A stretch of 31,667 nt of DNA, taken from BPIH01 sp042408925. Its GTDB lineage: Bacteria; Chloroflexota; Limnocylindria; Limnocylindrales; CSP1-4. Shown piece by piece: positions 1 to 6,911 of the stretch. The position numbers were made by a program, and so were the translations under genes. The stretch lies in the NCBI GenBank assembly GCA_042408925.1, contig JBHOQO010000003.1:1-31667 (forward strand). Reading direction: 5' to 3'. Every line of letters begins with the position of its first letter. Position 1 is the stretch's first letter. The notes beneath the pieces were generated by a model, which was not told the DNA's origin, did not search any database, and worked only from the letters and a program-made list of their open reading frames with translations.

Positions 1-77
1 GGCCGCGGGGCCGCTCGACCCCAGCGCTGCTCGAGGGAGACGAGGACGTCGGCGACGGCGGACGGGAGGGAGGACAT
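1..77 (-). CDS. Start of an SOS-controlled gene, possibly RecA/ImuA-like (partial)
   Basis: Only the first 25 codons are inside the window; the gene runs off the left edge. The ATG is at 77-75 and there is no ribosome binding site, because the start lies 6 nt after a -10 box, so the mRNA is probably leaderless. The visible N-terminus (MSSLPSAVADVLVSLEQRWG, then RAAPR) has the spacing L..LE..(F/W)G.(A/G) seen at the N-terminus of RecA and ImuA-type proteins. The LexA box in the promoter says it is a DNA-damage gene; imuA of an imuA-imuB-dnaE2 mutagenesis cassette would fit. The gene's existence is well supported; its identity is inference from a short N-terminal resemblance and the promoter. 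Confidence 0.6.
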   Translation of the reverse strand, partial: MSSLPSAVADVLVSLEQRWGRAAPR

Positions 78-83
78 GCCGTC

Positions 84-112
84 ATTATTCGAACATCTGT
101 TCTATCTGTCAA
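84..112 (-). promoter_or_regulatory. LexA-box (SOS) promoter, leaderless
   Basis: On the minus strand a perfect -35 TTGACA (112-107) and a -10 AATAAT (89-84) are separated by exactly 17 bp. The spacer contains AGAACAGATGTTCG (103-90), with the core GAAC-N4-GTTC of the Gram-positive/actinobacterial LexA box. LexA bound there would block RNA polymerase. Only 6 nt separate the -10 from the ATG, so transcription should begin at or beside the start codon. Confidence 0.85.
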
Positions 113-191
113 GGGCCCGGCGCCCGGTCGTACGCACCCGAACGTCCGTGCCGGCGGCTGCCGGCCCGCTCCCGCGCCCGGTCGCGGGCGC

Positions 192-411
192 GTGCACCCG
201 GTGCACATTCTGGAGGCCCGGTCGGCCCCCGAGGCGGCCGGCCTGTCGGTTCTGTGCATGGGGGGCACGCGGTCGGCAGGCCGGCAGCGGGCGAGCGGCC
301 GGGATGTCGGATTCGTGTCGGGGGTGCACGCGGACGGGGGGTGCCGGGGCCCGGGGACGCGACGATGTGCACCCCGTGCACGCCGCTGCCGGAACCGTGC
401 ACCGGGTGCAC
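192..411. promoter_or_regulatory. Cluster of GTGCAC-N3-GTGCAC palindromes
   Basis: Three 15-bp sites of the form GTGCACNNNGTGCAC lie at 192-206, 367-381 and 397-411. The first and third are exact reverse complements of each other (centres CCG and CGG); the second has centre CCC. A lone GTGCAC is at 324-329. They lie 80-300 bp upstream of the SOS promoter at 84-112, in about 500 bp (78-574) with no convincing gene. They look like operators for a dimeric regulator; which one is unknown. Nothing else was recognised in this stretch. Confidence 0.5.
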
Positions 412-574
412 AGGATCGGCGGGTGGGCCCGGTCGACGTCGTCCCGCCGCGACACCGAGCGGCTCGGCGAGCTCCTTGCCGGCTGGGCAGCCGGCGAACC
501 GACGCGGGATCGGGAACCGACCGGCTCGTCCCCCCTCGCCGGGATGCTTCCCGCCCGGTACCGGCACCGCTCCG

Positions 575-1501
575 TCAGTGCGGCAGGCCGATGAGGACCA
601 TCCCGGCCCCGATCCCGGCGAGGCCGAGCCACTGGATCGGCCGGAGCCGCTCCCGCAGGAAGCCGACCGCCACGACGACCGCGACCGCGGGGCCGAAGGA
701 GCTCGCCAGCCCGACGAGCCAGACCGGGGCGAACTCGATCCCGATGGCGAAGACGACGAAGCCGAGGGCGTCGACGAGGCCGGCGACCGCCGCGGCGGCG
801 ATCCCCCGCCCGTCCGTCCGTCCGTCCCGCGAGCTCGAGCCGTCCGAACGGGCGAGGGCGGCCCGGAGGAGCGGCCCGAGCCGGGCGGTCTCGCGGCGGC
901 TCGCGTAGCCGTAGACGAGGAGGGAGGTGGTGCTGTTCGCCAGTCGCGAGACGAGGATGACCGGCAGCCAGCCGACGGTCCGGATCGGCCCGGCGAGGCC
1001 GACCGAGACGAAGGCCCAGATGGTGAGCGAGACGACGGCGAGGAGCACGCCGGGGCCGAAGAGCCGGGCCCGTCGGACGCCGCCGGTGAAGACGACGCCG
1101 GTCAGGACGACGCCGATGGTGGCGAGGGCGGCCCCGAGCCACTGCTCGGGAACGAGGGTCTCGCCCCGCAGGAGGACGGCGAGGACGACGGTCATCCCGC
1201 CGTACGCGCCGACGACCGGGCTGACGACGGCGACCGGCCCGATCCGCAGGGCGGTGAAGTGGGTGAGGTAGGCAAGGGAGGAGAGGAAGCCGAGGGCCGC
1301 CGAGAGGACGACGGTGTCGGGGCGGAAGACGAGCCGGGCCGGCTCGAGGAGCGCCACGACGAGGAGGAAGGCGAGGCTCGCCAGCTGGGCGACGACGAGG
1401 ACGGCGAGGCTGCCGATCCGCCGACCGGCGAGGGCGCTCGTGACGTCGGTGAGTCCCCAGGCGAGCGCCGCCCCGAGGCCGTTCAGGAGTCCAGCCGGCA
1501 T
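575..1501 (-). CDS. EamA/DMT-family transporter
   Basis: A 308-residue, strongly hydrophobic protein with about ten membrane segments arranged as two EamA repeats, the usual length for the drug/metabolite transporter superfamily. It begins MPAGLLNGLGAALAWGLTDV, typical of EamA repeat 1, and the second repeat starts around residue 155 (GPGVLLAVVSLTIWAFVSVG). It sits in the inner membrane; such proteins export small metabolites or drugs, and the substrate cannot be read from sequence. The central loop (about 205-225) is charged and Ser/Asp/Arg-rich. The ATG at 1501 is 7 nt after a -10 box TAGACT, so it is probably translated from a leaderless mRNA. It appears monocistronic: the next leftward gene has its own SOS promoter. 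Confidence 0.88.
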   Translation of the reverse strand: MPAGLLNGLGAALAWGLTDVTSALAGRRIGSLAVLVVAQLASLAFLLVVALLEPARLVFRPDTVVLSAALGFLSSLAYLTHFTALRIGPVAVVSPVVGAYGGMTVVLAVLLRGETLVPEQWLGAALATIGVVLTGVVFTGGVRRARLFGPGVLLAVVSLTIWAFVSVGLAGPIRTVGWLPVILVSRLANSTTSLLVYGYASRRETARLGPLLRAALARSDGSSSRDGRTDGRGIAAAAVAGLVDALGFVVFAIGIEFAPVWLVGLASSFGPAVAVVVAVGFLRERLRPIQWLGLAGIGAGMVLIGLPH

Positions 1502-1508
1502 CGGCGCC

Positions 1509-1514
1509 AGTCTA
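1509..1514 (-). promoter_or_regulatory. -10 box of the EamA gene (leaderless type)
   Basis: TAGACT on the minus strand ends 7 nt before the ATG at 1501. No convincing -35 is present. The spacing implies a transcript with no 5' leader, as seen at several other genes in the window. Confidence 0.5.
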
Positions 1515-1630
1515 CGGCCGGGCGGGTCCGGCCACCCGGGCCGGCGCAGCCGGCGCGACGGCCGATCGGGGCAGGGACGGCGCCGGCCACGAGGCGATCT
1601 GGCAGGGTCGGGAGCAGGCAGCCGCCGGCA

Positions 1631-1681
1631 CTCCGGAGCAACCTACGCTCCGGAGCCGCCGAGGCTCCGGAGCCGCCTTGT
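1631..1681. repeat. Three tandem 17-bp repeats with a CTCCGGAG core
   Basis: The palindrome CTCCGGAG occurs at 1631-1638, 1648-1655 and 1665-1672, exactly 17 bp apart. The second and third copies together form a perfect 10-bp stem (CTCCGGAGCC, 5-nt loop). The last copy overlaps the expected -35 position of the tRNA-Ala promoter. It could be an operator array, a terminator-like hairpin or simple slippage. Confidence 0.6.
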
Positions 1682-1691
1682 GACCGCGTGC

Positions 1692-1697
1692 TACACT
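1692..1697 (+). promoter_or_regulatory. -10 box of the tRNA-Ala/tRNA-Tyr transcript
   Basis: TACACT lies about 42 nt upstream of the mature 5' end of tRNA-Ala, in the context GCTACACTTTCGCG. It matches the TAnnnT boxes of other genes here. No clear -35 is seen; that position falls in the 17-bp repeats. Confidence 0.45.
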
Positions 1698-1738
1698 TTC
1701 GCGCTGGTCGCGATGCCCGAGCGCTCGCGTCCGTCGGT

Positions 1739-1814
1739 GGGGATGTAGCTCAGCTGGGAGAGCACCGCGTTCGCATCGCGGGGGTCAGGGGTTCGAGTCC
1801 CCTCATCTCCACCA
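1739..1814 (+). tRNA. tRNA-Ala(CGC)
   Basis: A 76-nt cloverleaf with CCA encoded (1812-1814). The acceptor GGGGATG pairs with CATCTCC (one G-U), the anticodon stem is CCGCG/CGCGG, and the loop TTCGCAT gives anticodon CGC, which reads GCG. The T arm is AGGGG-TTCGAGT-CCCCT and the D arm is the standard AGCTCAGCTGGGAGAGC. GCG is a frequent Ala codon in this genome. The gene is followed after 18 nt by tRNA-Tyr, so both are probably on one transcript. Confidence 0.97.
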
Positions 1815-1832
1815 GTCTCTGCGCCGGACCGT

Positions 1833-1917
1833 GGGTCGGTTGGGCAGGTGGTGAGCCCAAGGGTCTGTAAAACCCTCGCCTCTGGCTGTGGAGGTTCGAT
1901 TCCTCCCCGGCCCACCA
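1833..1917 (+). tRNA. tRNA-Tyr(GTA)
   Basis: An 85-nt class II tRNA with a long variable arm and encoded CCA. The acceptor GGGTCGG pairs with CCGGCCC, the anticodon stem is AGGGT/ACCCT, and the loop CTGTAAA gives GTA (Tyr). The T arm is GGAGG-TTCGATT-CCTCC. Length and long variable arm are as expected for bacterial tRNA-Tyr. It is probably cotranscribed with the preceding tRNA-Ala. A pyrimidine-rich tract after 1935 may mark the end of transcription, but the hairpin before it is weak. Confidence 0.95.
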
Positions 1918-1994
1918 GACGCTCCGGAACGTCCTCCTCCTGATCCTCTTCCCTGATCCGCGGCCGGCCGAACCCCGCCTCCCAGCCGGTGTTC

Positions 1995-2873
1995 TCACCG
2001 AACGGGTGCGAGCCGAGCCGGATCCTCGAAGGCCGTGTGGAGCTCCAGAGCGTGGTCGCGGAGCCAGCGCCGCCAGACGGCGTGGTCCGGTCGGCGCGAC
2101 GCGACGAGCGACCAGAAGGCCGGGCCGTGGCCGAAGACCCGCAGGTGGGCGAGCTCGTGGACGACGACCGTCTCGAGGGCTTCCGGCGGGGCGAGGACGA
2201 GCCGCCACGAGAATGAGAGGCGGCCCTGCCGCGAGGCACTCCCCCAGCGGGTTCGGGGATCCCGGATCGCGATCGCCCGGGGCGTCACGATGAGGGCCGA
2301 GCGGTGGTCCTCGACGGCGCCTTCGATGGCGCGGCGCGCCTCCGAGCGACACCAGTCGCGAAGGATGTCGGCCGGCCTCCGGCGATCCGCAGCCGAGACC
2401 CGGACCCGGAGGGTCCCGCCGTCCGCACCCTCGCCGGCGGGCTCGGGCTCGACCTCGATCGTCGTTCGGGGAGCGTCGCCCGCTTCGATCCGGAGGCGGT
2501 GCAACGTCCCGCGGAAGCGGAGGAGGCCGCCGTCGCGGACGACGCCTCGCTCGCCGACGGCGGCCAGCAAAGCGTGCCGCCGGGCGAGGTGGCGCCGGAG
2601 CCAGGCCTCGCGGTCCCGGAGAAACGTCTCGACGAGGGGGTCGGGGTTAGCCCAGCCCCGACGGCTCGGGGGCGGGACGCTGACGACGAGCCCGAGGCGC
2701 GGGTCGATCGTCGCCCGGAGGCCGCGAGCCCGCGGCGACGGGCGGAGGAGATACGGGATCGGACCGCCGGCCAGGTCCGCGACCCGGTGTGCTGCTTCGA
2801 GTGCCATGGCGGACATCGTGCCATCGACGGCTCGGCTCGGTTCGGTCTCGCTCGGCTCGACGACCTCGATCAC
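1995..2873 (-). CDS. YgjP/M48-like zinc metallopeptidase (DUF45)
   Basis: The 292-residue protein ends in the signature of the YgjP-like (SprT-related) family: VVHELAHLRVFGHGPAFW near residues 238-255. The two HExxH-type histidines and the downstream His are the zinc ligands and the Glu is the catalytic base. The preceding RDPRTRWGSAS region (about 207-217) matches the family's conserved 'RWGSCS' strand, with Ala in place of the usual Cys. No signal peptide or membrane segment is visible, so it is probably cytoplasmic. Its substrates are unknown; family members occur as lone genes beside restriction or stress functions. The start is uncertain: GTG at 2873 gives the full frame, but ATG at 2816 or 2807 would lose only a non-conserved leader. 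It is transcribed towards the tRNA pair and divergently from the small gene at 2976. Confidence 0.85.
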   Translation of the reverse strand: MIEVVEPSETEPSRAVDGTMSAMALEAAHRVADLAGGPIPYLLRPSPRARGLRATIDPRLGLVVSVPPPSRRGWANPDPLVETFLRDREAWLRRHLARRHALLAAVGERGVVRDGGLLRFRGTLHRLRIEAGDAPRTTIEVEPEPAGEGADGGTLRVRVSAADRRRPADILRDWCRSEARRAIEGAVEDHRSALIVTPRAIAIRDPRTRWGSASRQGRLSFSWRLVLAPPEALETVVVHELAHLRVFGHGPAFWSLVASRRPDHAVWRRWLRDHALELHTAFEDPARLAPVR

Positions 2874-2898
2874 CCTGGCCCGCGATCCCTCGGTGCGC

Positions 2899-2904
2899 TA
2901 CAGT
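2899..2904 (+). promoter_or_regulatory. -10 box upstream of the small gene at 2976
   Basis: TACAGT in the context GTGCGCTACAGTCCC closely resembles the GTGCGCTATACTC box of tRNA-Ala at 3254. It predicts a start near 2911 and a leader of about 65 nt before the GTG at 2976. Confidence 0.5.
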
Positions 2905-2975
2905 CCCGGCGATGAACGGCCTCGGAACGGCCGGGCGCGCCCCTCCGGCTCCGACGGCCCGCCAAGGAGACGACC

Positions 2976-3341
2976 GTGATCAACCCCCTCCTCTCCCTCG
3001 AGCTCTTCCACCTCCACGGCGACCGGCGCGAACGGATGGAGCGGCGAGCGCACCACAGCCCCGTCGACCACGACGTCGAGCGGGCCCTCGCGGCAGGCGC
3101 CGAGCTCTACGCCTGCCCGGGCTGCGACGAGCTCGTCCTCGTCACCGTCAGCGAGATCGTCCCCGGCCGCCCCGAGCCGCCTCGAGCCGTAGGTCGCCAC
3201 CGCCGGCGACCCCGACGGAGTGACGGCGACCTCGACGGAGCGGGATCGTGCGCTATACTCTCGCATCCGGCGTGGGGCTATAGCTCAGCTGGGAGAGCGT
3301 CTGAATGGCATTCAGAAGGTCCGGGGTTCGAATCCCCGTAG
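2976..3341 (+). CDS. Short unrecognised protein with a CxxC motif; 3' end doubtful
   Basis: The GTG at 2976 has a strong ribosome binding site (AAGGAGA at 2964-2970, 5 nt away) and a -10 box at 2899. From 2976 to about 3180 codon use is like the other genes here (G/C at almost every third position). The peptide starts MINPLLSLELFHLHGDRRER and contains YACPGCDELVLVTVSEIV, a single CPGC that could be half of a zinc site. The open frame then runs into tRNA-Ala, which is implausible. After about 3180 a +1 frame ends at TAG 3190-3192, so a one-base frameshift (mutation or sequencing error) or a decayed gene is likely. The functional part is probably about 70 residues. I recognise no family; it does not resemble the zinc-finger gene at 16429 beyond the cysteines. 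Confidence 0.5.
   Translation: MINPLLSLELFHLHGDRRERMERRAHHSPVDHDVERALAAGAELYACPGCDELVLVTVSEIVPGRPEPPRAVGRHRRRPRRSDGDLDGAGSCAILSHPAWGYSSAGRASEWHSEGPGFESP
3254..3259 (+). promoter_or_regulatory. -10 box of tRNA-Ala(GGC)
   Basis: TATACT (5 of 6 to TATAAT) lies 14 nt before the mature tRNA 5' end. TCGACG, 16 bp upstream (3232-3237), is a weak -35 candidate. Confidence 0.65.
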
Positions 3342-3349
3342 CTCCACCA
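3274..3349 (+). tRNA. tRNA-Ala(GGC)
   Basis: A 76-nt cloverleaf with encoded CCA. The acceptor GGGGCTA pairs with TAGCTCC (one G-U), the anticodon stem is TCTGA/TCAGA, and the loop ATGGCAT gives anticodon GGC, which reads GCC, probably the dominant Ala codon here. The T arm is CGGGG-TTCGAAT-CCCCG. It has its own promoter and an intrinsic terminator at 3376-3403. It is the second Ala isoacceptor within 1.6 kb. Confidence 0.97.
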
Positions 3350-3375
3350 ACGCCCTGATCGCGCCGACCCATCGA

Positions 3376-3403
3376 CCCCTCGCCGGTTCGGCGGGGGGTT
3401 CTT
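3376..3403 (+). terminator. Intrinsic terminator after tRNA-Ala(GGC)
   Basis: The stem CCCCTCGCCG / CGGCGGGGGG (10 bp, one G-U, loop GTT) is followed by TTCTT. It separates the tRNA from leuS, which has its own -10 box further on. Confidence 0.75.
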
Positions 3404-3427
3404 CGTAGGGCGATCCCGTCGAGACCA

Positions 3428-3433
3428 TACGGT
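3428..3433 (+). promoter_or_regulatory. -10 box of leuS
   Basis: TACGGT in the context CCATACGGTTCGG predicts a start near 3440 and a leader of about 19 nt before the GTG at 3459. No T-box or leader peptide is visible, so no aminoacylation-linked control is apparent. Confidence 0.4.
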
Positions 3434-3458
3434 TCGGGGTGAAAGGCAGCCCATCGCC

Positions 3459-6005
3459 GTGACGACGATCCGCGACCGAATCCGCATCGAGCGCTACGAC
3501 CCGGCCGAGATCGAGCCGCGCTGGCAGGCCCGCTGGGCCGAGCTCGGCCTCTACCGGACCGACCTCGCCGACACGAGCCGCCCGAAGTACTACCTCCTGA
3601 CCATGTACCCGTATCCGTCGGGCGACCTCCACATCGGGCACTGGTACATCAAGACCCCCACCGACGCCCTCGCCCGCTTCCGGCGGATGCATGGCTACAA
3701 CGTCTTCTTCCCGATCGGCTTCGATGCCTTCGGGCTGCCGGCCGAGAACGCCGCCATCCGCTCGGGGATCCACCCGGCCGAGTGGACCATGCGGAACATC
3801 GAGAACATGCGGCGCCAGCTCCGAAGCATGGGGGCGACCTTCGACTGGGACCACGAGGTCGTGACCTGCGATCCGGCCTATTACCGCTGGAACCAGTGGT
3901 TCTTCCTCCGCTTCTACGAGGCCGGCCTCGCCTACCGGGCGATGGCGGCCGTCGACTGGTGCCCGAACGACGGGACCCTCGCCCGGGAGCAGGTGGAGGG
4001 GGCCGAGCGGCGCTGCTGGCGCTGCGGCGCGCGGGTCGAGAAGCGCGACCTCGAGCAGTGGTTCCTCCGGATCACCAAGTACGCCGACGAGCTCCTCGAC
4101 TTCTCGGGGATCGACTGGCCGGAGCCGATCCGGGTCATGCAGACGAACTGGATCGGCCGCTCCGAGGGCGCCGAGATCGTCTTCGAGACGGCCCCGGCCG
4201 ACCACCATCCAGGCGGCGACGCGATCACGGTCTTTACGACCCGACCCGACACGCTCTTCGGGGCGACGTTCATGGTCCTCGCCCCCGAGCACCCGCTCGT
4301 CGCCGAGATCACCGCGCCCGAGCGGCGGAGTGAGGTCGAGGCCTACGTCGCCCGAGCCCGAGCCGAGACGGAGATCGAGCGGCTCTCGACGGAGCGGGAG
4401 AAGACGGGCGTCCCGATCGGGGCCGACGCCATCAACCCGGCGACCGGCGAGCGGATCCCGATCTTCATCGCCGACTACGTCCTCCTCGGCTACGGGACCG
4501 GGGCGATCATGGGCGTCCCCGCCCACGACGAGCGCGACTTTGCCTTCGCCGTGCGGTACGGGCTGCCGATCCGGCGGGTCGTGGCGGCCCCGGGGATGGA
4601 GGACGCTCCCCTGACCGAGGCGTTCGTCGCCCACGGCGGCGACGAGCGGCTCGTGAACTCGGGGCGCTTCAGCGGCCTGCCGGCCGACGAGGGAGGCCGG
4701 GCCATCGTCGCTTGGCTTGGCGAGACGGGGCGGGCACGGCCGGCGGTGACGTACCGGCTCCGGGACTGGCTCATCAGCCGCCAGCGCTACTGGGGGACCC
4801 CGATCCCGATCATCTACTGCGAGCGCGACGGGATCGTCCCGGTCCCCGACGCCGATCTCCCGGTCCTCCTCCCCGAGCAGGTCGACTACCGGGGCCGGGG
4901 CGACAACCCGTTGAAGCGCGACCCGACCTTCCTGGCGGTCGACTGCCCGCGCTGCGGCGGGCCGGCCCGGCGCGAGACGGACACGATGGACACGTTCATC
5001 GATTCGTCCTGGTACTGGTACCGCTATCTCTCGCCGCAGAAGACGGACGGGCCGCTCGATCGGGCCCTCGTCGACCGCTGGTGCCCGGTCGACCAGTACA
5101 CCGGCGGCGCCGAGCACGCCGTCATGCACCTCCTCTACGCCCGCTTCTTCACGAAGGCCCTCGCCGATCTGGGGCTCGTCGGCGAGCGGGAGCCCTTCAA
5201 GCGGCTCTTCAACCAGGGCCAGATCCTCGGCGCCGACGGGGAGCGGATGAGCAAGAGCCGGGGCAACGTCGAGGATCCCGACGACTACGTGGCCCGCTAC
5301 GGCGCCGACACGGTCCGGCTCTTCCTCATGTTCATGGGGCCGTGGGACCAGGGCGGCCCCTGGAGCCCGACCGGGATCGAGGGCGTCCATCGATTCCTCC
5401 GCCGGGTCTGGACGCTCGTCCTCGATCCGGGCGGGGTGGAGGCGGGCGACCCCGACGCCGGTCGGCTGCCGGCCGGCGAGGACGAAGGGACCGCGGCGGC
5501 GAAGCTCCGCCGGGCGGCCCACCGGACCCTTCGAGATGTGACCGCCGACTACGAGGCGTTCCGCTTCAACACGATGGTCGCCAAGCTCATGGAGCTGACG
5601 AACACGCTCTTCCGGTACCGGGGCACGGTCGTCGCCGGGGGCCCGGCCTGGAACGAGGCGGTCGATCTCCTGCTCCTCATGCTTGCCCCGGCGGCCCCGC
5701 ACATCGCCGAGGAGCTCTGGAGCCGACGGCTCGCCGATCGCGGCGAGCCGTGGCGCTCGATCCACACCGAGCGCTGGCCGGCGGTCGACGAGGCGGCCGC
5801 AGCCGAGGAGACGCGGGAAGTGCCGATCCAGGTGAACGGCAAGCTCCGGGACCGGGTCGTCGTGCCGGTCGGGATCTCGCGCGAGGAGCTCGAGGCGCTC
5901 GTGCTCGCCCGGCCGAAGATCGCGGCGATCCTCGGCGACCGCCGGCCGGAGCGGATCATTCACGCCGGGAACGGCCGCCTCGTCAACGTCGTCGTCCGGG
6001 GCTAG
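3459..6005 (+). CDS. leuS: Leucyl-tRNA synthetase
   Basis: Class I aminoacyl-tRNA synthetase charging tRNA-Leu in the cytoplasm; 848 residues, the usual bacterial LeuRS length. The HIGH motif is at residues 58-61 in YPSGDLHIGHWYIKTPTDAL. The CP1 editing domain (about 220-410) has TTRPDTLFGATFMVLAPEHP and GTGAIMGVPAHDERDFAFA, including the Asp that discriminates mischarged residues. The KMSKS loop reads RMSKSRGNV (about 596-604). The C-terminal anticodon-binding domain ends in the family-typical 'VNGKLRDRVVVPVG' segment. A CxxC pair (CWRCGA, and CPRCGG later) suggests zinc sites. The GTG start fits the conserved N-terminus, with GAAAGG upstream. It is monocistronic and converges on the synthetase/acetyltransferase gene, with the large repeat array between them. 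Confidence 0.98.
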   Translation: MTTIRDRIRIERYDPAEIEPRWQARWAELGLYRTDLADTSRPKYYLLTMYPYPSGDLHIGHWYIKTPTDALARFRRMHGYNVFFPIGFDAFGLPAENAAIRSGIHPAEWTMRNIENMRRQLRSMGATFDWDHEVVTCDPAYYRWNQWFFLRFYEAGLAYRAMAAVDWCPNDGTLAREQVEGAERRCWRCGARVEKRDLEQWFLRITKYADELLDFSGIDWPEPIRVMQTNWIGRSEGAEIVFETAPADHHPGGDAITVFTTRPDTLFGATFMVLAPEHPLVAEITAPERRSEVEAYVARARAETEIERLSTEREKTGVPIGADAINPATGERIPIFIADYVLLGYGTGAIMGVPAHDERDFAFAVRYGLPIRRVVAAPGMEDAPLTEAFVAHGGDERLVNSGRFSGLPADEGGRAIVAWLGETGRARPAVTYRLRDWLISRQRYWGTPIPIIYCERDGIVPVPDADLPVLLPEQVDYRGRGDNPLKRDPTFLAVDCPRCGGPARRETDTMDTFIDSSWYWYRYLSPQKTDGPLDRALVDRWCPVDQYTGGAEHAVMHLLYARFFTKALADLGLVGEREPFKRLFNQGQILGADGERMSKSRGNVEDPDDYVARYGADTVRLFLMFMGPWDQGGPWSPTGIEGVHRFLRRVWTLVLDPGGVEAGDPDAGRLPAGEDEGTAAAKLRRAAHRTLRDVTADYEAFRFNTMVAKLMELTNTLFRYRGTVVAGGPAWNEAVDLLLLMLAPAAPHIAEELWSRRLADRGEPWRSIHTERWPAVDEAAAAEETREVPIQVNGKLRDRVVVPVGISREELEALVLARPKIAAILGDRRPERIIHAGNGRLVNVVVRG

Positions 6006-6029
6006 GCCGGCCGGGGTCGCCGGGCCGGC
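6006..6029 (+). terminator. Possible hairpin after leuS
   Basis: GCCGGCC (6006-6012) pairs with GGCCGGC (6023-6029) across a 10-nt loop right after the stop codon. No T-tract follows, so this is at best a weak terminator or 3'-end stabiliser. Confidence 0.3.
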
Positions 6030-6123
6030 GGGCCAACCGGGCGGGACTCCGGATGGGTGGACCCGGCTCGAAGCCCGCCTGACCCGAGCCGCGCCGCGGA
6101 TCGGCACCGTCCCGGGCCCCGCC

Positions 6124-6577
6124 GTGACGCCGTAGCTTGACAATTCGACGAGCCGCGTCGCTCGGGGCCGGCCGTGACGCCGTAGCTTGACAATTCGACG
6201 AGCCGCGTCGCTCGGGGCCGGCCGTGACGCCGTAGCTTGACAATTCGACGAGCCGCGTCGTCCCGGGCCCCGCCGTGACGGCCCAGCTTGACGTTTGGAG
6301 GACCCTGGTCGGCCGGCCGCCCGCGGTGACGGCGTGGCTGGACAGTTCGCGGGTGCGGGTGGCGGGGCGGTCGTCCGTGACGGCGTGGCTGGACAGTTCG
6401 CGCATCGAGGCGGATGAGCGGTCGTCCGTGACGGCGTGGCTGGACAGTTCGCGCATCGAGGCGGATGAGCGGTCGTCCGTGACGGCGTGGCTGGACAGTT
6501 CGCGCATCGAGGCGGATGAGCGGTCGTCCGTCACGGCGTGGCTGGACAGTTCGCGGGTGCGGGTGGCGCAGCGGGTC
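6124..6577 (+). repeat. Repeat array, forward arm: nine units of 48-51 bp
   Basis: Units begin with GTGACG at 6124, 6174, 6224, 6275, 6326, 6377, 6428, 6479 and 6530 (the last reads GTCACG). Spacing is 50, 50, 51 and then 51 bp. The conserved half follows the pattern GTGACGSCGTRGCTKGACA then RTTCG; unit 4 is the most divergent. The other half differs by group. Units 1-3 carry CGACGAGCCGCGTCG and units 6-8 are identical to each other with CGCATCGAGGCGGATGAGCG. Units 5 and 9 share CGGGTGCGGGTGGCG. The first two groups can form small hairpins. The core faces the same way as leuS transcription. No protein is believed to be encoded. Confidence 0.95.
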
Positions 6578-6855
6578 GAGATGTCCAGCTACGGCGTCAT
6601 CCTGGGCACCCCACTGGCCCTGGCGTGCGAGATGTCCAGCTACGGCGTCATCCTGGGCACGCCACCGGCGGGCACGGGTGAGATGTCCAGCTACGGCGTC
6701 ATCCTGGGCACCCCACTGGCCCTGGCGTGCGAGATGTCCGGCTACGGCGTCATCCTGGGCACGCCACCGGCGGGCACGGGCGAGATGTCCGGCTACGGCG
6801 TCATCCTGGGCACGCCACCGGCGGGCACGGGTGAGATGTCCAGCTACGGCGTCAC
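6578..6855 (-). repeat. Repeat array, inverted arm: six units of 51 bp
   Basis: The same core, reverse-complemented (GAGATGTCCAGCTACGGCGT on the plus strand), begins at 6578, 6629, 6680, 6731, 6782 and 6833, each 51 bp apart. The variable halves alternate between CACCCCACTGGCCCTGGCGT (A) and CACGCCACCGGCGGGCACGG (B) in the order A, B, A, B, B. In units 4 and 5 the core has GTCCGGC instead of GTCCAGC. This arm is read in sense by the leftward gene at 6912-9674, so each of the two converging genes is followed by sense-oriented copies. Confidence 0.95.
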
Positions 6856-6911
6856 GGTCGGCGGCGCGGCCCTCAGAGACCCGAACGCGCGGCACCAGCC
6901 ACCGGGGGACC

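Noticed and set aside
254..1870. 538-codon plus-strand frame rich in Asp, Glu and Gly
   Set aside because: It is the shadow of the EamA gene and runs through tRNA-Ala.
3312..6143. 943-codon open frame on the minus strand
   Set aside because: It is antisense to leuS, whose motifs are complete; long antisense frames are expected at this GC content.
6124..6855. CRISPR array
   Set aside because: The would-be spacers are not unique (units 6-8 identical, two types alternate in the other arm), the core inverts midway, and no cas gene is present.
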